A stretch of DNA of 64,000 nt, from positions 1-64,000 of the IMG/VR virus record IMGVR_UViG_3300030090_004128. The stretch is one strand, 5' to 3'. The first letter of the stretch is position 1. Each line of letters opens with the position of its first letter. Shown here piece by piece: positions 14,912 through 21,340 of this stretch. The notes beneath the pieces are model-generated. The model did not search any database. It had not been told where the DNA came from and was given only the letters and a program-made list of their open reading frames with translations. The stretch is from a virus. The position numbers and the translations under genes are program-made.

Positions 14912-15301
14912 ATGGGATATAGAAGTAAAGTGATCTTTGGTGTAAAGAAAACACATAAAGATAAATTTGATAAATTAATAGATAAAGCAGATCGATTACA
15001 AGACAATGAAAAAGATAAATATGTATGCGACTATTTTAAGAAGAATGTTAAAATTGTTAAGCCAAAATATGAAAAAGAATACATTGTATTTGAAGATGAT
15101 TGGTTAAAATGGATAGGTTATGAGGGAGATGATAACTTTCCTTATATTGATTTAGTTAATGAAACTATTGAAGAATGGTATGATAGTGATGAAGATATGG
15201 GTGCTTTTATAATAGCTTTAGGTGAAGATGGCTATAAATTTGAGTACGGAGAATGGTATGATGTTGTTAGTGAAAAACATGAGATAACTATAAACGAATA
15301 A
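14912..15301 (+). CDS. MGYRS-type conserved phage protein
   Basis: 129 residues beginning MGYRSKVIFGV, an opening that recurs in a widespread family of small phage proteins of unknown role. The rest shows alternating strands and helices with many Trp/Tyr and Asp/Glu residues (FEDDWLKWIGYEGDD; IALGEDGYKFEYG). Probably an alpha/beta fold that binds a host target. Confidence 0.6.
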   Translation: MGYRSKVIFGVKKTHKDKFDKLIDKADRLQDNEKDKYVCDYFKKNVKIVKPKYEKEYIVFEDDWLKWIGYEGDDNFPYIDLVNETIEEWYDSDEDMGAFIIALGEDGYKFEYGEWYDVVSEKHEITINE

Positions 15302-15304
15302 ATT

Positions 15305-15445
15305 ATGGAAAAGAAAGTAGAACAAGTAAACAAAGAGATTGCAATAGAAGCATTAAGGTCTATGTTAGGTTGGTCGGATCGGATCGGATCAGATGAAAGA
15401 GATGAGATAGATTTTGTAATAGATATATTAACTAGAAAAAAATAA
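15305..15445 (+). CDS. Early 46-aa protein
   Basis: 46 residues, helical and acidic, with WSDRIGSDERDEID in the centre; the DNA here carries a short GGATC repeat. Complete frame with the standard leader and tight spacing to both neighbours. Function unknown. Confidence 0.45.
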   Translation: MEKKVEQVNKEIAIEALRSMLGWSDRIGSDERDEIDFVIDILTRKK

Positions 15446-15449
15446 AATT

Positions 15450-15593
15450 ATGGGATATACAGAAAAGTGGCGACTTAATGCAAGAGATTTTTGCGACCAT
15501 TGTGAAATAGAATGTGAGGACTTAATAGAAACTATTAATGAGGAATTTTTATGTAGTGGTTGCGATAGTAAAAGATTAATTAACGAACAATAA
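15450..15593 (+). CDS. 47-aa zinc-ribbon micro-protein
   Basis: 47 residues with CDHC (15-18) and CSGC (35-38), a two-knuckle zinc ribbon, so likely a small protein- or nucleic-acid-binding module. Standard ATAAAATTATG leader. Confidence 0.55.
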   Translation: MGYTEKWRLNARDFCDHCEIECEDLIETINEEFLCSGCDSKRLINEQ

Positions 15594-15603
15594 AAATAAA
15601 ATT

Positions 15604-15861
15604 ATGAAGAAATATAAATTAACAAAAAAGAGATTTGCAGATTGGTTGTTCTCAGATAGTGATGATGTAGAGTATTGGGGCAGAAGATTTGTGAGTGAAT
15701 TAAGAGATAGTGGAGAGTATAGTATAACATTACAAGAGATATTTGATGAAAGAGATGAGATACCTATATATATATTAGAAAACTACCACGATCTTAATGA
15801 AAAACAAGTAGATGATTGGGTTGATGAAGTATGTATAACAAAGGTTGAATTAATAGACTAA
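15604..15861 (+). CDS. Early 85-aa protein
   Basis: 85 residues with a basic start (KKYKLTKKRFADWLF) and an acidic remainder (SDSDDVEYWGRR, FDERDEIPIY). No recognised domain. Confidence 0.55.
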   Translation: MKKYKLTKKRFADWLFSDSDDVEYWGRRFVSELRDSGEYSITLQEIFDERDEIPIYILENYHDLNEKQVDDWVDEVCITKVELID

Positions 15862-15866
15862 TAATT

Positions 15867-15992
15867 ATGAATGATTACGATAGAGAACCATACCAAGATC
15901 AAGTAGATCAGACACCATGTAAATTCTGTGGAGAAGATACTAACTATGACTTTTGTTCTACCTCTTGTAATAGGGCATATTGGAATGACTAA
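15867..15992 (+). CDS. 41-aa zinc-finger micro-protein
   Basis: 41 residues with CKFC (18-21) and CSTSC (30-34), a compact zinc finger resembling the C-terminal finger of several small regulators. It ends inside the promoter that follows. Confidence 0.5.
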   Translation: MNDYDREPYQDQVDQTPCKFCGEDTNYDFCSTSCNRAYWND

Positions 15993-16024
15993 TTTGCATA
16001 AGTGAAAAAAATTTACTATATTGC
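15993..16024 (+). promoter_or_regulatory. Early promoter TTTG-N20-TATATTGC
   Basis: TTTG at 15993-15996 with TATATTG at 16017-16023 and a 20-base spacer. The 30 bases ending here closely match those ending at 18552, so this is a repeated promoter. It drives the genes from 16054. Confidence 0.6.
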
Positions 16025-16053
16025 ATTAACTAAAACTAATTAAAACTAAAACT

Positions 16054-16419
16054 ATGGATAAAAAAACTAGCGAAATGTGGTCTAAAAAAATTCTAGAATG
16101 GGGAAAAGAATACAGAAATAAACCCGTAGCACCAAGAGACAGATATATGGTATATGATCTTCAACAAGGGGAATACAGAGGGGAAAGTTCAATGTCTAGT
16201 ATTGGAGAACCTTATAAATACTCAACATTAATGGATATAGAGGGAGATTTATATCACTTTCACTCAGTAGATTGTGGTGGATTAGATAGTCAGGAAGAGT
16301 TTGATAGCATAAACCTTATTGATATGTGTTCTTTGTTTGGTTGGGAGATCAGAGATTTAAATGGCAACACTATAACTCTTTCTATGGGTAAAAATGGTAG
16401 ATATAAACTAAATAAATAA
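16054..16419 (+). CDS. Early 121-aa protein
   Basis: 121 residues, first after the promoter at 15993. It has a basic helical start, then strands with YMVYDLQQGEYRG, YHFHSVDCGGLDSQEEFD and FGWEIRDLNGNTITLSMG. Probably an alpha/beta fold; not recognised. Its end shares the YKLNK-stop sequence with the next gene. Confidence 0.55.
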   Translation: MDKKTSEMWSKKILEWGKEYRNKPVAPRDRYMVYDLQQGEYRGESSMSSIGEPYKYSTLMDIEGDLYHFHSVDCGGLDSQEEFDSINLIDMCSLFGWEIRDLNGNTITLSMGKNGRYKLNK

Positions 16420-16427
16420 ATAAAACT

Positions 16428-16631
16428 ATGAGAATTAAAATAGAAGATTACTTTGGTAATGATATAGTAGAATTACATATAAGAAATTATGATCAACAAT
16501 ATAAAAATATAGAAGAAGATATTATGGAAACAGATGAATATAATATAGCAGATGTAGATGAAGACGAGCATGGTATATATGTAAGAGTACAATTATCAAC
16601 TTCAATGACAATGTATAAACTAAATAAATAA
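16428..16631 (+). CDS. Early 67-aa acidic protein
   Basis: 67 residues beginning MRIKIEDYFGND, acidic in the middle (EEDIMETDEY, DVDEDEHG) and ending YKLNK like the gene before it. The opening MxIKIED is also seen at 16859. Function unknown. Confidence 0.5.
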   Translation: MRIKIEDYFGNDIVELHIRNYDQQYKNIEEDIMETDEYNIADVDEDEHGIYVRVQLSTSMTMYKLNK

Positions 16632-16635
16632 AATT

Positions 16636-16854
16636 ATGGAAGAAATTGAAATTAATATAAAAGGGCAAAAGGTTGTTGTAAGGACAGATATGGATTGGAC
16701 TGAAGAATATAATCAAGGTTGGAGATATGTTGTTTGGGTAGGTGGTTGTGATGATTACTTCACTAATTATGAAGATGCGAAATTAGAGCATGATATATGG
16801 AAAAATGAGGGGTATGATGAACTTGGCATTGAAAAATTAACTATAAATAACTAA
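16636..16854 (+). CDS. Early 72-aa protein
   Basis: 72 residues with strands EIEINIKGQKVVVRTD and RYVVWVGGCDDYF and an acidic helical end. Small alpha/beta protein of unknown function. Confidence 0.5.
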   Translation: MEEIEINIKGQKVVVRTDMDWTEEYNQGWRYVVWVGGCDDYFTNYEDAKLEHDIWKNEGYDELGIEKLTINN

Positions 16855-16858
16855 AACT

Positions 16859-17182
16859 ATGGAGATAAAAATAGAAGATCATTTAGATGATCAAAAGTGT
16901 TTAAGTATAGGTATATATATAAATGATAGATTTACAGGTTGTTTTTGGGATAGCCACGAACAAACTAATAACTGGATAATAAACGATATGAATATAACAG
17001 ATAATCTATGTGATTTAGGTTGCGACTTTGATGAAGATGATTACCAAGCTGTATTCGTACTATGTGTAAATATAACACAAAGATACCCAATAATGGGGGT
17101 TAGATTACTTAGACAAATAATGGAAGCCTTTGATCATAATTATGATAGTGATGAAGGTATAATAACTAAACTTAAAAAATAA
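16859..17182 (+). CDS. Early 107-aa acidic protein
   Basis: 107 residues beginning MEIKIEDHLDD, with five Cys residues scattered through an acidic alpha/beta sequence and a helical end (GVRLLRQIMEAFDHNYD). The opening matches that of the protein at 16428, so the two may share ancestry. Unknown role. Confidence 0.55.
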   Translation: MEIKIEDHLDDQKCLSIGIYINDRFTGCFWDSHEQTNNWIINDMNITDNLCDLGCDFDEDDYQAVFVLCVNITQRYPIMGVRLLRQIMEAFDHNYDSDEGIITKLKK

Positions 17183-17186
17183 AACT

Positions 17187-17357
17187 ATGAATAAAGAAGA
17201 ATTAATAGAATTATGGTTAGAGGCAGAAGAAGAATTAAGAAGTGGAAATGATAATAAATGTATAGAGTTTAAAGACTCTTTTCTCTACCAATATGCAAAA
17301 TTAAATAGGAACGAACAAGAGTATGTTAGAGACTATTTGGATAGTTGTGGGGCATAA
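17187..17357 (+). CDS. Early 56-aa helical protein
   Basis: 56 residues, acidic and helical (NKEELIELWLEAEEEL; NRNEQEYVRDYLDSCGA). Called from the full frame, the AAAACTATG leader and the four-base gap to the previous gene. Confidence 0.5.
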   Translation: MNKEELIELWLEAEEELRSGNDNKCIEFKDSFLYQYAKLNRNEQEYVRDYLDSCGA

Positions 17358-17382
17358 AAATAATAACTTAAAAAATAAAACT

Positions 17383-17790
17383 ATGAATAAGAAAAAAATG
17401 AAAGAAATAAGAAAACAAGTAAGAAGTGCTATGCAATCTTCAGTACAAGAAATGAGAAATGACTTAGATTATGCAAACTCTCAAGCAAATGAGGATCAAT
17501 TAAAAAAAGAAGAAAAATTTGTACCCCATGCAATAAGTAATGCAACATTTGGACACTACAGACAACAACAGAAAGAAATAGATGAAGCTATGAAAACATT
17601 AAGAAATGCAGGTTATTATGTGGATAGTATGTATCATATAGATGATGTAAAAAGTCATTATGATTGTGAAGATGAAATAGCACAAGAAATAATTGGCTTA
17701 GCTATTGACAGTGATGGTACTGCAAATCAAATATGGGAAGCTATAACATATATGGCTGAAGATGAGTATGGCTTAGAACCTAAAGAATAA
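17383..17790 (+). CDS. Early 135-aa helical protein
   Basis: 135 residues from the ATG behind the standard leader; an upstream in-frame ATG at 17323 lies inside the previous gene. The N-terminal half is basic and coiled-coil-like, the C-terminal half acidic (SHYDCEDEIAQEIIGLAIDSD; YMAEDEYGLEP). No known domain. Confidence 0.55.
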   Translation: MNKKKMKEIRKQVRSAMQSSVQEMRNDLDYANSQANEDQLKKEEKFVPHAISNATFGHYRQQQKEIDEAMKTLRNAGYYVDSMYHIDDVKSHYDCEDEIAQEIIGLAIDSDGTANQIWEAITYMAEDEYGLEPKE

Positions 17791-17793
17791 GAT

Positions 17794-17934
17794 ATGGATA
17801 TAATTATAAAATTAACAATGGTTTTTATAGTCTTGTATTTATGTATTTTTATAACTATATTTAGTTTTGTGGTTATATTGTCATTCTATACTCAATTAAT
17901 ACTACCTATAATAAAACTAATTAAAAGAATATAA
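17794..17934 (+). CDS. 46-aa membrane peptide
   Basis: 46 residues, almost wholly hydrophobic from residue 8 to 40 with a basic end (KLIKRI); a single- or hairpin-spanning inner-membrane peptide. Tight spacing (three bases before, one base after) supports it. Confidence 0.45.
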   Translation: MDIIIKLTMVFIVLYLCIFITIFSFVVILSFYTQLILPIIKLIKRI

Positions 17935-17935
17935 C

Positions 17936-18265
17936 ATGGATAGTATAACTTTTAGAAAAGCTCATGATCTTAAATTCTCTATTGAGAAGGTGGGTAAAAA
18001 ATCAAACTCATGTCAAGATTATGTTATTGAAAAAAAACTACAAAAGATAGTTAAGAATAGCATGAATGATAAAGACACTATAAACTCACTAATGGGTAAA
18101 AAGGGCTTTGGAAATACAGAGAAATCTGTTATTGAAAATATAAAAATAGTTATTCAAGATAAAATTACATCATTAAATGGCGAGGAGATTAAATACTATA
18201 TTGAAAAATTACAGAATGTTCCTGTTTCGAGTTGTATTAAGCAAATTAGAAAAAAATACTCATAA
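17936..18265 (+). CDS. Early 109-aa basic protein
   Basis: 109 residues, lysine-rich and helical, with GKKGFGNTEKSVIENIK near the centre and an end of SSCIKQIRKKYS. A nucleic-acid-binding role is possible from charge only. Confidence 0.5.
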   Translation: MDSITFRKAHDLKFSIEKVGKKSNSCQDYVIEKKLQKIVKNSMNDKDTINSLMGKKGFGNTEKSVIENIKIVIQDKITSLNGEEIKYYIEKLQNVPVSSCIKQIRKKYS

Positions 18266-18272
18266 TTTAGAT

Positions 18273-18473
18273 ATGTTAGTAAATCATACTGAAGAAGATG
18301 ATCTATATAAATACATATTTGAGGACAACAGGGATATAAAAAAGGTAATACCGAGAGGTTGCACTAAAGAATTTATGGAAGTCCTACAGCATTTGCTGTA
18401 TCATTATGAAGAAGATCAAGAATATGAAAAATGTCAGAAGATTTGCGACTTTATAGATCAATGGGAAATGTAA
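18273..18473 (+). CDS. Early 66-aa acidic protein with YEKC motif
   Basis: 66 residues from the ATG at 18273. The C-terminus LLYHYEEDQEYEKCQKICDFI echoes the YYED-YERC motif of the protein at 959-1252. Last gene before the replication promoter. Function unknown. Confidence 0.5.
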   Translation: MLVNHTEEDDLYKYIFEDNRDIKKVIPRGCTKEFMEVLQHLLYHYEEDQEYEKCQKICDFIDQWEM

Positions 18474-18519
18474 TGTCAACTGGCCTTGCGAATTATTTTG
18501 AAAAAAACTTTCAATAATA

Positions 18520-18552
18520 GTAGGATAAATGAAACTTATTTACTATATTGCA
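18520..18552 (+). promoter_or_regulatory. Promoter for the replication-recombination genes
   Basis: TATATTG at 18544-18550 is the -7 box; the -33 place has GTAG rather than TTTG. Fourteen bases (18539-18552) are identical to 16012-16025 and the upstream bases are similar, so this is a second copy of the same promoter type. The gene at 18579 follows. Confidence 0.5.
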
Positions 18553-18578
18553 ATTAAATTAACTTAAATTAAATTAAA

Positions 18579-19088
18579 ATGACGAAACTTAAAACAATAA
18601 ATATTAAAGGAAAGAAGTATGTAGAAGTAAACGAAAGACTTAAATACTTTAGATCAAACTACCCTAATCATTCATTAACAAGTAGGATAACACATATTGA
18701 CTCAGAGATGGTTGTTGTACAATCGGATATACTTGATCCTGAAGGTAGGATTTTAGCTAGTGGGCATGCACATGAAGAAAAGTCTGCTAGCTTTATTAAT
18801 AAAACAAGCTATGTAGAAAACTGTGAAACATCATCATGGGGTAGAGCATTGGCTAATTTTGGAATAGGTATTGATGAGTCTGTAGCTTCAGCTAACGAAG
18901 TAGATATAGCTATTAAAAAACAAAACACAAAACCCAAAAAAGCTAAAATGACTATAAACACGTATCAAGCTATGATGAAGGCTATTAAAGAAGGAAAGGG
19001 GGATTTTGTAAAGCAACATATGGATAAATACGATATATCTAAAGAGCAAGAAGAAGGTCTTAATAAAGCTATTAACGAAACAGCATAA
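18579..19088 (+). CDS. Single-strand annealing protein-like (Rad52/ERF-type)
   Basis: 169 residues. The stretch YVEVNERLKYFRSNYP, then ITHIDSEMVVVQSDILDPEGRILASGHAHEE, and NKTSYVENCETSSWGRALANFGIG with a following ASANEVDIA is the pattern of phage single-strand annealing proteins of the Rad52/ERF superfamily (the GRAL helix and ASA/DE motif). The C-terminal 50 residues are a separate helical tail. It is directly followed by a RecE-like exonuclease, giving a typical two-gene annealing-exonuclease pair. Family assignment rests on motif memory, so ERF versus Rad52 type is left open. Confidence 0.65.
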   Translation: MTKLKTINIKGKKYVEVNERLKYFRSNYPNHSLTSRITHIDSEMVVVQSDILDPEGRILASGHAHEEKSASFINKTSYVENCETSSWGRALANFGIGIDESVASANEVDIAIKKQNTKPKKAKMTINTYQAMMKAIKEGKGDFVKQHMDKYDISKEQEEGLNKAINETA

Positions 19089-19093
19089 TAATT

Positions 19094-19867
19094 ATGGATG
19101 AAATAATAAAAAAGTTTGCCTCTGATGAGGTATACTACAGCGACTATTCATTTGTGACTAACTCGCAATTAGGTTTAATTAAACGGAGCCCAGCTACCTA
19201 TCAACATTACAGGGATAATCCCAGTGATCGACCTATAACTAAAGCACTTAATTTTGGTAAAGCATTTCATATGTGTATGCTTGAGCATGATAAGTACAAA
19301 AAGGAAGTTGTGGTTGAACCTGATGTAAATAAAAGAACTAAAGCGGGGAAGGAAGAATATCAAAAGTTTTTAACCCTACATGAGGGTATGACAATACTAT
19401 CTAATGATGAGGATCAATCTTTAGTGGGTATGAGAAAGAGGTTGACATCTTCTGTTGAAGCTATGGAATTATTATCTGGTGGTGTAGCTGAACAAGTCAA
19501 CATTTGGAATGATCCTGACACTAAAACCCCATGTAAGGGTAAGGCTGATTATTGGAATAAAGATAGGAATATTCTTGTAGATATAAAAACGACTCAAGAC
19601 TCTAGCCCTGAAGGGTTTAGAAAGTCAGCATATAAATATGGATATGACAGGCAGGCCTCTTTTTATTTAGATGGATTTGGAGTAGAGCAATTTTGGTTCA
19701 TAGTTATAGAAAAGTCAGCTCCATATAATATGGCTATCTATAATTGTAGTGAGGAATTTTTAGAAGAGGGTAGAGCTAAATATAAACATTTATTAGATAT
19801 ACATGACTATTACTTTATACAGGAGCTTTTTGATCCATATGAACATGTATATACAGGAACATTATAA
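19094..19867 (+). CDS. PD-(D/E)XK exonuclease, RecE/exonuclease VIII-like
   Basis: 257 residues. The N-terminus has TNSQLGLIKRSPATYQHY and ALNFGKAFHMCMLE, the first helix-and-His part of the family. The catalytic core reads CKGKADYWNKDRNILVDIKTT (about 150-170): D of KADY and the VDIKT D-x-K complete the PD-(D/E)XK site. The following helix RKSAYKYGYDRQASFYLDG is also typical. It would resect DNA ends for the annealing protein encoded just upstream, in replication and concatemer formation. Confidence 0.82.
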   Translation: MDEIIKKFASDEVYYSDYSFVTNSQLGLIKRSPATYQHYRDNPSDRPITKALNFGKAFHMCMLEHDKYKKEVVVEPDVNKRTKAGKEEYQKFLTLHEGMTILSNDEDQSLVGMRKRLTSSVEAMELLSGGVAEQVNIWNDPDTKTPCKGKADYWNKDRNILVDIKTTQDSSPEGFRKSAYKYGYDRQASFYLDGFGVEQFWFIVIEKSAPYNMAIYNCSEEFLEEGRAKYKHLLDIHDYYFIQELFDPYEHVYTGTL

Positions 19868-19878
19868 AATTAAAAACT

Positions 19879-20085
19879 ATGAGTAAATTATTTAAAACAT
19901 TAAAACAAAGTAAGATAACAAAGAATAAGGTTGGGGATATAACTGGATTGTCTATACCTACCGTCAGAAAGTATTTAAAAAACCCTGACCTATTCTCTGT
20001 TGGAGATGGAAAAAACATTATAAAACACTTAAAATCAAAAAACTATGAGTACACTTTTGGAGAATTATTTAACACTGAAGAATAG
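19879..20085 (+). CDS. Small HTH DNA-binding protein
   Basis: 68 residues with KNKVGDITGLSIPTVRKYLKNP (about 16-37), a clear helix-turn-helix of the Cro/MerR-like size, and no other domain. It overlaps the start of the DnaA domain-IV gene by 41 bases, which is unusually long and suggests joint regulation. Confidence 0.6.
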   Translation: MSKLFKTLKQSKITKNKVGDITGLSIPTVRKYLKNPDLFSVGDGKNIIKHLKSKNYEYTFGELFNTEE

Positions 20086-20500
20086 CTTTAGGGATAGATC
20101 ATTTAGCAACACACTTCTTTTAATAAGTGAAACATTTAAAGTTAAGCCCAACCAGATAATGGCCAGTGGCGGTAGAAAAAGAAGATTTGTGCAACCTAGA
20201 AATGTGTTGTGTTATATGATGTATACTAAGTTGGACTATAGGCTAGAGGAAATAGCTGAAAGGGTAGGTTATCGTAATCACACTTCTGTAATGCATGCAC
20301 TTAATATGCATAGTGTTGACCTTAAGTGGGATGAAAACTATAAAGAAAAATATCAAATTGTTGTGGATGATTTAAAAATAGATGATCCGCATGAAACTGG
20401 TGTTGACTTCGGAAATACCGAAGGAACTCTAAAGTCTTTTCACTATAAACTATTAACAATAGAGAGTAGAATGGAGGCTTTAGAAAAATTTATTAACTAA
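20045..20500 (+). CDS. Stand-alone DnaA domain-IV-like origin-binding protein
   Basis: 151 residues. FKVKPNQIMASGGRKRRFVQPRNVLCYMMYTKLDYRLEEIAERVGYRNHTSVMHAL (given here in parts: residues ~30-90) carries the two hallmark elements of the DnaA C-terminal domain: the basic RKRR/ARQ-like loop and the GxRxHTSVMHA signature helix. There is no AAA+ domain. It probably binds DnaA-box-like sites in the phage origin or in the host chromosome. A coiled C-terminal tail (about 120-151) may serve for dimerisation. Encoded between an HTH protein and an SSB-tail protein. Confidence 0.78.
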   Translation: MSTLLENYLTLKNSFRDRSFSNTLLLISETFKVKPNQIMASGGRKRRFVQPRNVLCYMMYTKLDYRLEEIAERVGYRNHTSVMHALNMHSVDLKWDENYKEKYQIVVDDLKIDDPHETGVDFGNTEGTLKSFHYKLLTIESRMEALEKFIN

Positions 20501-20515
20501 TTAATTATTTATAAA

Positions 20516-20785
20516 ATGGAGAAATCTGAAAACATTTACTGCGGAAGCGGTACAGAGAAGGTCTTCGATGAAGGAAGATCACTCGTAAACTTTTCATTAG
20601 ATCTAGCTAAATTGAAAGATCACGTGTATGAGTATAACGGGAAAAAGTATGTCAACCTTACTATGGGTGCCAATAGAGATGGTGCTAATGAGTATGGTAA
20701 AACACACTATGTTAAAATAAATACGTTTAAACCTGAACCTCAAAATAACTCTACGGAGAAGAAAGAGGAAGCTTTACCGTTTTAA
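20516..20785 (+). CDS. Small ssDNA-binding-like protein with SSB-type tail
   Basis: 89 residues with a single small beta domain (SLVNFSLDLAKLKDHVYEYNGKKYVNLTM, read across residues ~22-50, then HYVKINTF) followed by a charged tail ending KKEEALPF. The terminal Pro-Phe after acidic residues is the hallmark of SSB C-terminal tips that recruit replication proteins. No obvious full OB fold is visible, so it could be an ssDNA-binding protein or only a tail-bearing accessory. Confidence 0.5.
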   Translation: MEKSENIYCGSGTEKVFDEGRSLVNFSLDLAKLKDHVYEYNGKKYVNLTMGANRDGANEYGKTHYVKINTFKPEPQNNSTEKKEEALPF

Positions 20786-20795
20786 TTTAACACTT

Positions 20796-20827
20796 ATGGA
20801 GAGGTTGACGGGGGTTGGCCTCTCTAT
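20796..20827 (+). other. 9-bp-stem hairpin in replication operon
   Basis: ATGGAGAGG (20796-20804) pairs with CCTCTCTAT (20819-20827), with one G-T pair and a G-rich 14-base loop. It fills the gap between the SSB-tail gene and the helicase-loader gene. No T run follows, so it may be an RNA-processing or regulator-binding site. Confidence 0.45.
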
Positions 20828-20842
20828 ATAAAAAACTAAACT

Positions 20843-21340
20843 ATGTATCTAAAAATATCTGAACACACATCTATTGATAGTAATTCTGTTGCGGGATTTT
20901 CTTGCGAAGGAAGAGTCTTATATATAATAAGAAAAAATCACGATAAACCTTTAGATATTATATATGATACAGAAGAAGAATGTAGCAGGATATTTCAAAA
21001 CCTAAATAAACATTTTAAAAGTAAGGACTTGATGATAGTGAAATCAAGTGTAGAAAAAACAGAGGATAGAGAAATAAAGATAGCTATGTTTAAAGCATTT
21101 TGGAACTTATATGATAAGAAAACAGGAATGCAGAGGTGTCAGGATAAGTTTTTAAAATACAATATGAGCACAATGCAGATAATCTTAGAGTCTGTGCCAT
21201 CATATATAAAAGAAACTCCTGATCCAAAATTTAGAAAGAACCCACTTACTTGGCTGAATGGAGAGTATTGGAAGGATGAGAAAGTAAAGGAAGAAGAGAA
21301 AAAGAAACAAGAATTTAATGTAAACGACTTATTTAAATGA
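20843..21340 (+). CDS. Helicase loader / replisome organiser-like protein
   Basis: 165 residues. The N-terminal ~65 residues form a small beta domain. The C-terminal part FWNLYDKKTGMQRCQDKFLKY...MQIILESVPSYIKE...NPLTWLNGEYWKDE (about 87-143) is the pattern found at the ends of phage replisome organisers and DnaT/DnaD-type loaders (FWxxYxxK...TWLNxxxW). It overlaps the primase-helicase start by four bases, which fits a loader that hands the helicase to the origin. Role inferred from pattern and position. Confidence 0.6.
   Translation: MYLKISEHTSIDSNSVAGFSCEGRVLYIIRKNHDKPLDIIYDTEEECSRIFQNLNKHFKSKDLMIVKSSVEKTEDREIKIAMFKAFWNLYDKKTGMQRCQDKFLKYNMSTMQIILESVPSYIKETPDPKFRKNPLTWLNGEYWKDEKVKEEEKKKQEFNVNDLFK

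Noticed and set aside
14548-15006. 152-aa minus-strand open frame
   Set aside because: Antisense to two early genes with proper leaders; hydrophobic Ser/Leu-rich composition typical of reversed AT-rich coding DNA.
17323-17382. Longer start for the gene at 17383
   Set aside because: The upstream ATG lies inside the 56-aa gene and lacks the leader; the ATG at 17383 has it.
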